Shown: positions 17,361-25,052 of the stretch, piece after piece
Numbering within the stretch: position 1 is the stretch's first letter
Layout: the number at the start of each line of letters is the position of its first letter
Source of the DNA: Candidatus Gastranaerophilales bacterium
GTDB taxonomy: Bacteria > Cyanobacteriota > Vampirovibrionia > Gastranaerophilales > Gastranaerophilaceae
Direction: 5' to 3'
Assembly: GCA_944322755.1 (NCBI GenBank)
Contig: CALUPY010000014.1
Span: 1 to 61,050, forward strand
DNA length: 61,050 nucleotides
Translations under genes and position numbers: made by a program
Notes under the pieces: generated by a model
Told to the model about the DNA's origin: nothing
The model's database searches: none
Seen by the model: only the letters and a program-made list of their open reading frames with translations

Positions 17361-17722
17361 ATCTTCTCCACTATACTTTAACAGCTGCTTTAATTATCAC
17401 AAAAGCAATCTGCAAATACAATAGAATGTAATGTTTTATAATTATATTTTTCTCGCACATATTTAACTAATGCTCAAATATCAAATCTGACATAATATTA
17501 ATTAAGAAACGGATAATATTGCGTTTGTATATAAAAATCACGATTTAATACACAAATCGTGATTTTTGCTACAAATTTAGCAATGACAACCTTTTTCACC
17601 GCGTTTAAAGAGGGTTTTGAGTATATACAGTTTTAAAAATTGTAAAAATTACACAATTAATATGAACATGACTTTAGATTTTTGTGTTTATATATATGTA
17701 AGTATGGAAAGTGAAGGTGTTC
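17361..17722. other. Intergenic stretch with a 14-bp-stem hairpin
   Basis: This 360-bp gap holds the promoter side of the OPA transporter gene and the upstream side of a small rightward gene. Its only strong feature is a hairpin at 17533-17567, listed separately. I see no convincing gene with a start codon here. Confidence 0.5.
17533..17567. terminator. Bidirectional hairpin terminator
   Basis: AAAAATCACGATTT pairs perfectly with AAATCGTGATTTTT over a 7-base loop. The A and T ends give a U tract in either direction. It lies away from any recognised gene end, so it may insulate the neighbouring units or end a small unrecognised transcript. Confidence 0.6.
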
Positions 17723-17866
17723 ATGTTTAGTCCCGAATTTATGAAGTTCTTAATTGGTCGAGACATTAATGATTACGTAGTTGTAGAAAAAGAAGAAAAC
17801 AACAAAGAAAATAAAATCTTTCGCTATTCTAAATTAGCAACCATCCCCATTGAAATTAAAGAATAG
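17723..17866 (+). CDS. Small 47-residue protein of unknown function
   Basis: The frame runs from ATG 17723 to TAG 17864 and encodes 47 residues beginning MFSPEFMKFLIGRDINDYVV. The sequence GAAGGTG just before the ATG is a plausible ribosome site. A strong intrinsic terminator follows 20 bp after the stop, so this looks like a complete one-gene unit. The product is highly charged in the middle (EKEENNKENK), with no membrane segment or cysteine. I recognise no family. Its isolated position between a transporter gene and a DUF1858 gene gives no functional hint. Confidence 0.6.
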   Translation: MFSPEFMKFLIGRDINDYVVVEKEENNKENKIFRYSKLATIPIEIKE

Positions 17867-17886
17867 TTAAATAAAAAAATAAGTAC

Positions 17887-17922
17887 AAAAAAACTCACGT
17901 ATCAGTGAAGGTGAGTTTTTTT
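17887..17922 (+). terminator. Intrinsic terminator of the small gene
   Basis: AAAAAAACTCAC and GTGAGTTTTTTT pair over a 12-base loop. The hairpin lies 20 bp after the stop of the 47-codon gene and could also end the leftward DUF1858 region's neighbour on the other strand. Confidence 0.8.
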
Positions 17923-17962
17923 GTTACATTAGGTTTGTTTTCAAAACCGGCCGGCTTATATT

Positions 17963-18163
17963 TTAGCCAATCAGTGCATTTATTTCAGCGACCATTTCAT
18001 CAGGGTCAAAGCCATGGACTTTTGCACCTGCTTCAAGGTTTTCAAATTTTGCAGCAGCACAACCTATACAGCCCATTCCGTATCTTGCAAAAACTTCCAG
18101 AGACTCGGGATATCTTTGCACAATATCTATTATGCTCATATCCTTGGTTACTTTTTCTGACAT
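17963..18163 (-). CDS. DUF1858 domain protein
   Basis: The 66-residue protein consists of one DUF1858 domain (ScdA-N-like, hybrid-cluster-associated). It begins MSEKVTKDMSIIDIVQRYPE and has the conserved GMGCIGC motif, whose two cysteines (CxxC) are the likely redox or metal site. Members occur alone or fused to proteins of iron-sulfur and anaerobic metabolism, but their biochemical role is not settled. The gene is monocistronic here. The length and motif fit single-domain members exactly. Confidence 0.88.
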   Translation of the reverse strand: MSEKVTKDMSIIDIVQRYPESLEVFARYGMGCIGCAAAKFENLEAGAKVHGFDPDEMVAEINALIG

Positions 18164-18459
18164 AATTTAGTCCTTTCCTACATTGATTTTCTTTTTTATA
18201 TCGTTAATAAGTATTATACATGAAAAACTTACATTTTTACAGAAGAATATTAATACGCTTTGTCAGACAACTCGCTGCAATGAAAAAACACTGCATAAAT
18301 TTTATATGCAAATTTGACAATGACGAAACGCCGATAGGACTGACCTCATTAGGACTGCAGGTTAATTATTTTGACAGAATATACAAAAACCGATTTAGTA
18401 AAAACCGGTTTTTGCATTCTATATCTTCACCAGTGCGAGAACCGCACTATTTTAACTGA
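18164..18459. other. Intergenic stretch with a terminator
   Basis: Apart from the hairpin at 18384-18414, which terminates the leftward permease gene, I see no gene or repeat in this gap. Confidence 0.5.
18384..18414 (-). terminator. Hairpin downstream of the APC permease
   Basis: CAAAAACCG and CGGTTTTTG form a 9-bp stem about 45 bp after the permease stop codon. The arms supply a U-rich end on the minus strand. Confidence 0.6.
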
Positions 18460-20091
18460 TTATTTTCCAGAAGAAGCAGCGGCTTTTGCTCTTGCTTCAC
18501 GGTTTGCACGTTTTTTGTCTTCTATTACTTCCATACGACGGTTGCGTTTATATCCATAAGAGAAGTATATTGCAAGCCCTATACAAAGCCACAGCGGGAA
18601 GAGCAAAGCTGTTTTGCCCATACTGATTACTGCAACAACCATCAACGTACCGCATAAAAGTATACCCAGTGCAGGAAATAACGGCGAGCACGGAACTCTG
18701 AACGGTCTCGGTCTGTCCGGATCGGTTTTTCTCAGTATTAAAACACCAATACAAACAATTATGAATGATGTAAAGACACTGAAGATACAAAGACTTGCGG
18801 CAAGGTTTAAGTCAAGGAATAAACATCCGATGACCATTGCAATCCCGACAACCCATGTAATTACATGCGGAGTTTTGTAAACAGGATGAACCTTTTTCAA
18901 AACACTCGGGAAAAAATTGTCTCTGGCCATAGAGAACAAAATTCTTGTTGCAGCGAGCTGCATAACAAGCAGCACCGAAGTCAAACCTGTCAATGCACCA
19001 ACTGAAATCAGACCGGCAACCCATCCCTGACCAGTAACCTGCATTGCATGGGCAATCGGAGCATGGATATTTATCATATCCCATCTGACAACACCTGTTA
19101 ATACAAGTGCTACGAAGATATAAACAACCGTACACAAAACAAGTGTGCCTATAATACCTATCGGAATATCTCTCTGCGGATTTTTCGTTTCCTCGGCAGC
19201 AGTCGAGATTGCATCAAAACCTGTGTATGCAAAGAAAATAGTAAATGCACTAATCAATACACTGCCCAGCCCGTTAGGCATAAACGGAGTCCAGTTTCCG
19301 GGTTTTACATAAAACATTCCGACACCGATGAACAAACCGATTACCACAAGTTTTATGATAACCATTATTCCTGCCATATTTTTTGATTCCGAAATACCTT
19401 TGACAAGAATTGCTGTTACAAGCAGTATCATTAATATTGCAGGCACATTGACAGATATCGGTATCAGACCGAACAAATGAGGAATGTGATCTGCCGGATT
19501 TAATCCCATTTTTAAATATGCAGCCTTCGCCGTTCCATAATCACTGACAAGCCACAACGGGGGATACATTATATGATGGGCAATACCTTGCAAAAATGCA
19601 GGAAGATGAGCAGTATACGGCTCAAATCCTCGTAGAAACTGCAGCAAATATCCTGTCCAGCTGCATGCCACTGCAATATTACCGATTGTGTATTGGAGCA
19701 TCAAAACCCAGCCTACAATCCATGCAGCAAGCTCGCCCATTGTTGCAAAAGTATATGTGTATACACCGCCAGAAACAGGAATCATTGAAGCAAATTCCGC
19801 ATAACATAATGCAGAAAATATACACGCAATTGCTGCAATAATCATAGATATGACAAGCGCAGGCCCTGCGCCTGGATGCGCAGCCGTACCTACAACTGCA
19901 GAACCGACCATTGAAAAAATACCGGCACCAATTACTGCACCAATACCCAGTATAATCAAATCAACCCAGTTCAGTGTTTTCTTAAGTCCTGTTTGTGCGG
20001 ATTGAGCAAGCATATCATCAGGATTTTTCGTTTTCAACAATTTTGAAACGAAATGCTCAACCAGCCCTACTTCTGTTACGTCTTGGCTCAT
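18460..20091 (-). CDS. APC-family amino acid permease (cationic amino acid transporter type)
   Basis: The 543-residue inner-membrane protein has 12 or more hydrophobic helices. The APC signature appears at the first helix (ILGIGAVIGAGIFSMVG), with PVSGGVYTYTFATMGE in the third and FFAYTGFDAISTAAEETKNPQRDIP in the eighth, the latter typical of the CAT subgroup that carries cationic or branched amino acids. The C-terminal tail is basic (KRNRRMEVIEDKKRANREAR). The start at 20091 is 16 bp downstream of the glyQ stop, so the two are probably co-transcribed. Substrate specificity cannot be read from the sequence. Confidence 0.9.
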   Translation of the reverse strand: MSQDVTEVGLVEHFVSKLLKTKNPDDMLAQSAQTGLKKTLNWVDLIILGIGAVIGAGIFSMVGSAVVGTAAHPGAGPALVISMIIAAIACIFSALCYAEFASMIPVSGGVYTYTFATMGELAAWIVGWVLMLQYTIGNIAVACSWTGYLLQFLRGFEPYTAHLPAFLQGIAHHIMYPPLWLVSDYGTAKAAYLKMGLNPADHIPHLFGLIPISVNVPAILMILLVTAILVKGISESKNMAGIMVIIKLVVIGLFIGVGMFYVKPGNWTPFMPNGLGSVLISAFTIFFAYTGFDAISTAAEETKNPQRDIPIGIIGTLVLCTVVYIFVALVLTGVVRWDMINIHAPIAHAMQVTGQGWVAGLISVGALTGLTSVLLVMQLAATRILFSMARDNFFPSVLKKVHPVYKTPHVITWVVGIAMVIGCLFLDLNLAASLCIFSVFTSFIIVCIGVLILRKTDPDRPRPFRVPCSPLFPALGILLCGTLMVVAVISMGKTALLFPLWLCIGLAIYFSYGYKRNRRMEVIEDKKRANREARAKAAASSGK

Positions 20092-20107
20092 GTAAATTTG
20101 TCCTTTA

Positions 20108-20983
20108 CTATTTTTTTAATAAGGGGAAACCCAGTTTTTCTCTCTGTTCTACATATAATTTAGCTACCATCGCAGCCATTCTTCTTACCCTGTTTATGAA
20201 ATTTATTCTTTCATCTTTGCTGATAACACCGCGTGCATCAAGCAGATTGAAAGTATGGGAACATTTTAGAACATAGTCGTATGCGGGGAGTACAAGACTG
20301 TTTTCCACGCAATTTTCTACTTCTTCCTGAAAGATATCAAACATCTTGAACAGTCTTTCAGCGCTTGATACCTCAAAATTATACTTAGACTGTTCAATTT
20401 CGTTTTGCAGATAAATTTCACCATACTTTAATTCTTTATTCCACATAACGTCATAAACAGAGTTTACGTTTTGCAGATACATTGCAATTCTCTCAAGTCC
20501 GTATGTCAATTCCAGTGCAACCGGTCTGATTTCCAAACCGCCGACCTGCTGAAAATACGTGAACTGAGTAATTTCCATTCCATCCAGCCATACTTCCCAG
20601 CCGACACCTGCCGCACCGAGAGTAGGAGATTCCCAGTTGTCTTCCACAAATCTGACATCATGTTTTGATAAATCGATGCCCATTGCCTCAAGACTCTTCA
20701 GGTACAATTCCTGTGCATTATCAGGAGAAGGTTTTAGAATAACCTGATACTGAAAATAATGTCCGAGCCTGTTTGGATTTTCTCCATATCTGGCGTCAGT
20801 CGGCCTTCTGCAGGGTTCAACCATTGCAGTATTCCATGGTTCCGGCCCCAGTGAACGTAAAAACGTTGCCGGATTCATGGTACTTGCGCCTTTTTCTATA
20901 TCGTAAGGCTGTTGAATTATACATCCATAGTCTGACCAAAATTTAGATAAATTTAAAATTAATTCCTGAAATGTTAAAGCCAA
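20108..20983 (-). CDS. glyQ: Glycyl-tRNA synthetase alpha subunit
   Basis: GlyQ is the catalytic subunit of the bacterial alpha2beta2 glycyl-tRNA synthetase and charges tRNA-Gly in the cytoplasm. The 291-residue length is standard. The start [16 protein letters not shown] and the class II motifs ([26 protein letters not shown] in motif 2 region, and [19 protein letters not shown] near motif 3) are characteristic. The beta subunit gene glyS, often adjacent, is not in this window. The permease gene follows directly, so the two probably share a transcript. Confidence 0.96.
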   Translation of the reverse strand: MALTFQELILNLSKFWSDYGCIIQQPYDIEKGASTMNPATFLRSLGPEPWNTAMVEPCRRPTDARYGENPNRLGHYFQYQVILKPSPDNAQELYLKSLEAMGIDLSKHDVRFVEDNWESPTLGAAGVGWEVWLDGMEITQFTYFQQVGGLEIRPVALELTYGLERIAMYLQNVNSVYDVMWNKELKYGEIYLQNEIEQSKYNFEVSSAERLFKMFDIFQEEVENCVENSLVLPAYDYVLKCSHTFNLLDARGVISKDERINFINRVRRMAAMVAKLYVEQREKLGFPLLKK

Positions 20984-21127
20984 TTTATTCTCTATTCCTA
21001 CACGTTTAGCTCTAATATTATATAATAATAAATTTTATTTTACAAACCATTGTTATAAATAGTTTGTAATTTATGTAACATTCAAGACGCATGCAATACG
21101 TGTTTTTCGCCTTTATAACAATTAATT

Positions 21128-21148
21128 TGCTATGATTGTACCATAGCA
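21128..21148. promoter_or_regulatory. Inverted repeat between glyQ and spmA
   Basis: TGCTATG and CATAGCA surround ATTGTAC in the divergent intergenic region, 62 bp before the spmA start. The site could bind a dimeric regulator of either gene. No regulator is identified. Confidence 0.35.
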
Positions 21149-21209
21149 TTTAAATTGTAACAAAATTCATGTTTTTGCAAATTACTTTTTGTTTTGTCAT
21201 GATAAAAAA

Positions 21210-21827
21210 ATGAATTACATCTGGTTTTTATTAATTTTAATTTCAATAATTTCTGCGGCAATAACAGGCAGAATGGAATATTTGATAAACGCGGTATTGA
21301 ACAGTGCGCACAAAGCAATAGAAGTTGCCATCTACTTAGCGGGCATAATGGCTTTCTGGCTCGGCATCATGCGCATTGCGGAAAAATCAAAACTCGTAAA
21401 TATAATATCAAAATTTCTCGCCCCTGCCGCAAAATTCCTATTCCCGTCAGTTCCGAAAGACAGTCCTGTTATCGGCGACATCGCAATGAATTTTACGGCA
21501 AACGCAATCGGGGTTACAAACGCAGCCACTCCGATGGGAATTCAGGCGCTAAAAGGATTGCAAAAACTCAACAAAGATAAAAACTCGGCATCGAATGACA
21601 TGTGTATGCTTGTCGGAATGAACACGGCTTCTTTTCAGCTCGTTCCGGCCGCTGTTATTGCCGTTCTTGCGGCAAACGGTGCAAAAAATCCGACTGAAAT
21701 AGTTTTTCCGACTCTCATTGTTACAACAATTTCATTTTTATCCGCAATTATAATTGCCAAAATTCTTGAAAAAATCATGCCTGCACAAAATATAAAAAAT
21801 ACAGAGCAAGCCGGAGGTGAAAAATGA
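21210..21827 (+). CDS. spmA: Nucleoside-recognition/gate domain membrane protein (SpmA family)
   Basis: The ATG at 21210 gives MNYIWFLLILISI, the usual SpmA start. An in-frame TTG at 21189 has no support. The 205-residue protein has several hydrophobic helices and the conserved stretch MNFTANAIGVTNAATPMGIQA followed by MNTASFQLVPAAVIAVLAA, typical of the nucleoside-recognition (Gate) domain. Its stop overlaps the start of spmB as ATGA. SpmA and SpmB were named for spore maturation in Bacillus but occur widely in non-sporulating bacteria, where they are thought to form a membrane transporter or channel pair. The substrate is unknown. Confidence 0.88.
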   Translation: MNYIWFLLILISIISAAITGRMEYLINAVLNSAHKAIEVAIYLAGIMAFWLGIMRIAEKSKLVNIISKFLAPAAKFLFPSVPKDSPVIGDIAMNFTANAIGVTNAATPMGIQALKGLQKLNKDKNSASNDMCMLVGMNTASFQLVPAAVIAVLAANGAKNPTEIVFPTLIVTTISFLSAIIIAKILEKIMPAQNIKNTEQAGGEK

Positions 21828-22363
21828 CGCTGAAAGCAGTTATGGATGTCATTTCAATCTGGCTGATTCCGTTAATTATAGTTTCAGTATTGACGTTCGG
21901 TTTGATAAAAAAAATTCCTATATACGAAACTTTTATTGACGGAGCAAAAGACGGACTAAAAGTCACCGTCGAAATTGTTCCCTACCTGCTTGCCATAATG
22001 GTGGCTGTGGGAATGCTCAGAGCGTCCGGCGCAATTGAACTTTTGCAATCAATTTTAGGCGGAATACTGAACAGATTCGACATTCCCGTTGATGTTCTGC
22101 CGGTTATGATAGTGCGTTCACTTTCAGGCAGCGCGGTTTTGGGATTGTTTTCCGATATTGCAAGCCAGCACGATGTGGAATCTTACACAACAAAACTTGC
22201 TGCAATAATGGTCGGCAGTTCAGAAACCACATTTTATATTCTTGCTGTATATTTCGGTGCAGTGGGAATTAAAAAAATCAGACATGCACTTTTAACAGGA
22301 ATACTTTCTGACTGTGTAGGGATAATTGCGGCTATTGCTGTTGCACGATGGTTATTTTTATAA
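21824..22363 (+). CDS. spmB: Nucleoside-recognition/gate domain membrane protein (SpmB family)
   Basis: The 179-residue protein is the second half of the SpmA/SpmB pair, and its ATG overlaps the spmA stop by four bases. It has four or five hydrophobic segments with the Gate-domain stretches VPYLLAIMVAVGMLRASGAIE and MIVRSLSGSAVLGLFSDI, followed by GSSETTFYILAVYFGAVGIKK. These conserved polar residues within helices are typical of the family. Both proteins sit in the inner membrane. There are no sporulation genes in the window, so I do not infer a sporulation role. Confidence 0.88.
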   Translation: MTLKAVMDVISIWLIPLIIVSVLTFGLIKKIPIYETFIDGAKDGLKVTVEIVPYLLAIMVAVGMLRASGAIELLQSILGGILNRFDIPVDVLPVMIVRSLSGSAVLGLFSDIASQHDVESYTTKLAAIMVGSSETTFYILAVYFGAVGIKKIRHALLTGILSDCVGIIAAIAVARWLFL

Positions 22364-22403
22364 TATCTGTTAAAATAAATATATAATAAGGATTAATTTA
22401 TAT

Positions 22404-23237
22404 ATGATAAAAAAAGTACTTCTCGGCTTTATGATGTTTTCTGTTTTTCTGCTATGCGGCTGCGGAAAAAAAGAAGAACAACAGCCTGACAAACTTGCTC
22501 AGATAAAAGAACGCGGACACCTCATTGTCGGTGTAAAATATGACACAAAGCCTTTTGGTTTTGTAGACAGCGACAATGTTTTAAAAGGCTATGACATAGA
22601 CCTTGCCAGAGCCATTGCCGGAAAAATTTTCGGAAATGAAAAAAAAGTGGTTTTCAAACAGGTTTACCCGCACAACAGAATTTCAAAATTAAATTCCGGT
22701 GAAGTGGATTTATTGATTGCAACGATGACCATAACCCCCCAGCGTGAAGAAGTGGTAAGATTTTCAAAACCGTATTACACAGTAGGACAGGCTATTATGG
22801 TGCCAAAAGGAAGTCCGATTGAAACCATAGCAAACCTCAACGGAAAACGAACCATAGTAGTACTCGGTACTACCGGTGAAAAAAACTTAAGAAGATTTGC
22901 ACCGGAAGCCCGTGTTTTAGGATACAAAACTTATGAACAGGGATTTCAGGCGCTTCGTGAAAAAAGAGCAATGGCTTTCACAACAGATGACACGATTCTC
23001 TCCGGATTTGCACAGGATTATCCGGAATTTATAATTTTGCCGCAAAGATACACAAAAGAAGGATACGCCATTGCTATGCAAAAAGGTGAAGCAACAGACT
23101 CGCTTGCTTTGGACATAAATCATATACTGGATGATATGACTAGAGACGGAACACTTGTCGCTTTGAAACATAAATGGGTTCCGTCAGAGTCCGACAAAAA
23201 AATTCTTTCCAAAAGAATTAAAAGAAAAATAAAATGA
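22404..23237 (+). CDS. ABC transporter substrate-binding lipoprotein, amino-acid family (SBP3)
   Basis: The 277-residue protein starts with a lipoprotein signal (VLLGFMMFSVFLLCGCGKKEE), so it is anchored by an N-terminal lipid-modified cysteine after export. The mature part is a family 3 solute-binding fold of the GlnH/HisJ type: GVKYDTKPFGFVDSDNVLKGYDIDLARAIA, DLLIATMTITPQREEVVRFSKPYY and GTTGEKNL. It probably binds a polar amino acid for an ABC importer. No permease or ATPase gene is adjacent, so the partner is elsewhere. Its stop overlaps the next small gene by four bases. Confidence 0.9.
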   Translation: MIKKVLLGFMMFSVFLLCGCGKKEEQQPDKLAQIKERGHLIVGVKYDTKPFGFVDSDNVLKGYDIDLARAIAGKIFGNEKKVVFKQVYPHNRISKLNSGEVDLLIATMTITPQREEVVRFSKPYYTVGQAIMVPKGSPIETIANLNGKRTIVVLGTTGEKNLRRFAPEARVLGYKTYEQGFQALREKRAMAFTTDDTILSGFAQDYPEFIILPQRYTKEGYAIAMQKGEATDSLALDINHILDDMTRDGTLVALKHKWVPSESDKKILSKRIKRKIK

Positions 23238-23524
23238 GGTCTTTTAGTATGCAAAAAATTTTAGGAATTTTATTCTTGCTTTTTCTGATTGTTCCGGCAG
23301 TGCAGGCAGAAAACTACGTTCCCTCGTCAGCAGAATACCCTGCAGACGGAACTGTCGTAGTTAAAGAGTATGACGAACAAATGCAGGCTGCAGACGAAGA
23401 AACACAAAAAGCAAAATCTAAAAAATCAAAGAAAAAATTTCCCAGAATAATCAGACCTGCAATATACAATCCTCAGGACTTAAATGCTGGAAGCTATTAC
23501 AAAAGACGCTATGTCGGATATTAA
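23234..23524 (+). CDS. Small secreted protein of unknown function
   Basis: The ATG at 23234 overlaps the stop of the binding-protein gene (ATGA), so the two are probably coupled. The 96-residue product has a signal peptide ending VQA|ENYVPS, with a hydrophobic core LGILFLLFLIVPAV. The mature part is about 68 residues, with a lysine-rich segment (KAKSKKSKKKFPR) and a tyrosine-rich end (SYYKRRYVGY). I recognise no family. It could be a small periplasmic or cell-surface protein. A functional link to the amino-acid-binding protein is suggested only by the operon. Confidence 0.7.
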   Translation: MRSFSMQKILGILFLLFLIVPAVQAENYVPSSAEYPADGTVVVKEYDEQMQAADEETQKAKSKKSKKKFPRIIRPAIYNPQDLNAGSYYKRRYVGY

Positions 23525-23527
23525 TTA

Positions 23528-24454
23528 TTAATTGTTTCCGATGGCTATTTCCGAAAGAATATCTTTGTAGTTCTTAACCAAAACCTCGGCAAAGTCGAGC
23601 GGATCAATCTGAGTGATAACAGCCGCAAGAAAATCGTCCGGAAGTTCCTGTACCATCTTAATCAAATCTTCCGGCTCAAGTTTGTTCATTGCTTTTACAA
23701 TATCGGGTTTGTCCATTTGTTTGAGCGGGAAAATGAGCGCGTCTTTTGAAAATTCAGTGAAAAGTTTTGGGTCTTCTTTTGTGAGATAAAGAATTATTCC
23801 CATCTTTTCTTCTTTTTCAAAACATTTTAACGCTTCTTTAAAATGATCGGGTTTTAAATTATCTAAAAATTGAAAAATCTGTTCCGGCTCCATTTCCAGA
23901 TTTTCCATCTTTTTACCAGTCATTTTCTTTATGAACTTTTGCATCATTTTATTTAATTTATCAGGGTCGATTGTTTTGATATAGTCCATGATTTTGTCTT
24001 TGTCGAGTTTGTCGGAATCAAAAAATTTGTTTATCTCTTTTTCCGGAATCATTTTCAAAAATCTCTCTGGAGAAATTTTGTTAAACAAAATTTTAGCCAT
24101 TTTTTCTTTTGGCAATTTATATATAAGATTCAGCAGTTTCTCTTTTGTAAAAAACATCAGCCCCATAAGCAAATCCTGCTGATCCAAATACTGAAGCAGA
24201 TAAATTAAATCCGCAGTATTCATATTTCTCAAAATACGATATCTGTTTTCTGCACTGGCAAGTTTGAACAATTTAAGCAGTTCACGGGGATTGTTCAAAA
24301 CATCCATCTCAAAATCAGCAGCCTGAGTGTTTCCCTGAGCAGCTTCAGCTTCCATTATCTGGTCAATCGTCTTGTATGTATACTGATTTATACGAGACGT
24401 GCCTATTTGATAATTATTTGCAAGATAGCTTAAATCTATGTCTAATCTAATCAT
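23528..24454 (-). CDS. Helical-repeat protein resembling MgtE-N/FliG-middle superhelices
   Basis: The 308-residue protein has no signal peptide or membrane segment. From about residue 50 it is a chain of short helix pairs. Units such as NTADLIYLLQYLDQQDLL, KEKLLNLIYKLPKEKMAKIL, SPERFLKMIPEKEINKFF and EPEDLIKMVQELPDDFLAAV repeat a pattern of loop, aspartate/glutamate and leucine-rich helix. This is the style of MgtE intracellular domains and the middle domain of FliG. Nothing catalytic is visible. It converges on the small secreted gene, three bases away. It may be a scaffold. A link to the divergent flagellar-type cluster at 29-36 kb is speculative. Confidence 0.6.
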   Translation of the reverse strand: MIRLDIDLSYLANNYQIGTSRINQYTYKTIDQIMEAEAAQGNTQAADFEMDVLNNPRELLKLFKLASAENRYRILRNMNTADLIYLLQYLDQQDLLMGLMFFTKEKLLNLIYKLPKEKMAKILFNKISPERFLKMIPEKEINKFFDSDKLDKDKIMDYIKTIDPDKLNKMMQKFIKKMTGKKMENLEMEPEQIFQFLDNLKPDHFKEALKCFEKEEKMGIILYLTKEDPKLFTEFSKDALIFPLKQMDKPDIVKAMNKLEPEDLIKMVQELPDDFLAAVITQIDPLDFAEVLVKNYKDILSEIAIGNN

Positions 24455-25052
24455 TGATGCTCGCCCTGCTTATTGTTTTTCTGCCGGATACATCCAGCCT
24501 ATCCTCGACCGCAATACGCCGGATGTTTCTATAATAATAAAAACATTTATATACAAAGTATTTAAACAATTTTAGAAATTGTAACCTTTCGTAACAAATA
24601 TAAAAACTTTTATAAAAAATTAAGAAATGTAAAAACAATATCCTCCGGACGTTAAAAAAAAATCTGTACGAACTTCATGCACTAAAAAATGTCCGAGAAA
24701 AATTTGTGATAAGCATCTGCCGAACAAAACAATCCTGTGAATTGTTTTGTGAGAGGTAAGTGACGTGAACGAATTTTTACGCAAAGCGAAGCGAGCAGTA
24801 GTGAGCCTGTCTTTGAAACGCAGGACAGGTAAACGACCATTGAAAATGTGAGCAGATGCCTGTGGCGTTGAGCGAAATCTGACGGGCACGCCGTGTGGGG
24901 CAAAACAAAACCCGGTACCCTGCGCAGGCGGGCGATGGAACTGAGAAATTCGCAGAATTTCGAAGTGAAATACAAGACCGACAAAGCACAGACATTTCAA
25001 AAAAGCCTGCGGCAGCTGCGACACTAGATTAGATTGAAAAAGGAAGCTTTTT
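24455..25052. other. 600-bp gene-free region with a hairpin-rich GC-richer core
   Basis: Reverse-strand open frames here start without ribosome sites and have atypical composition, so I do not call genes. The direct repeat GCCGGAT occurs around 24482 and 24520. From about 24690 to 25020 the sequence is richer in GC than its surroundings and dense in inverted repeats, described as a separate entry. It lies between the divergent starts of the helical-repeat gene and the Ski2-like helicase gene. Confidence 0.6.
24690..25022. ncRNA. Candidate structured RNA or degenerate palindromic repeat
   Basis: Several perfect inverted repeats are nested here. GCATCTGC (24713-24720) pairs with GCAGATGC (24852-24859) and encloses CAAAACAAT/ATTGTTTTG (24725-24749) and CCTGTC/GACAGG (24806-24829). 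Further right, GAAATTC/GAATTTC forms a tight hairpin near 24945-24961. A 13-base word, GTGAGCAGATGCC (24848-24860), occurs on the opposite strand at the 3' end of the RNA candidate at 38490-38660. I cannot assign an RNA class or strand. A repeat element shared between genomic loci is the main alternative. Confidence 0.35.

Noticed and set aside
17573-17660. Leftward frame ending KTLFKRGEKGCHC
   Set aside because: The frame is closed by an upstream stop and contains no usable start codon.
24620-25024. Three overlapping leftward frames of 70-134 codons
   Set aside because: They lack ribosome sites, overlap each other, have unusual Phe/Arg/Cys-rich composition and coincide with dense inverted repeats. 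A non-coding element explains them better.
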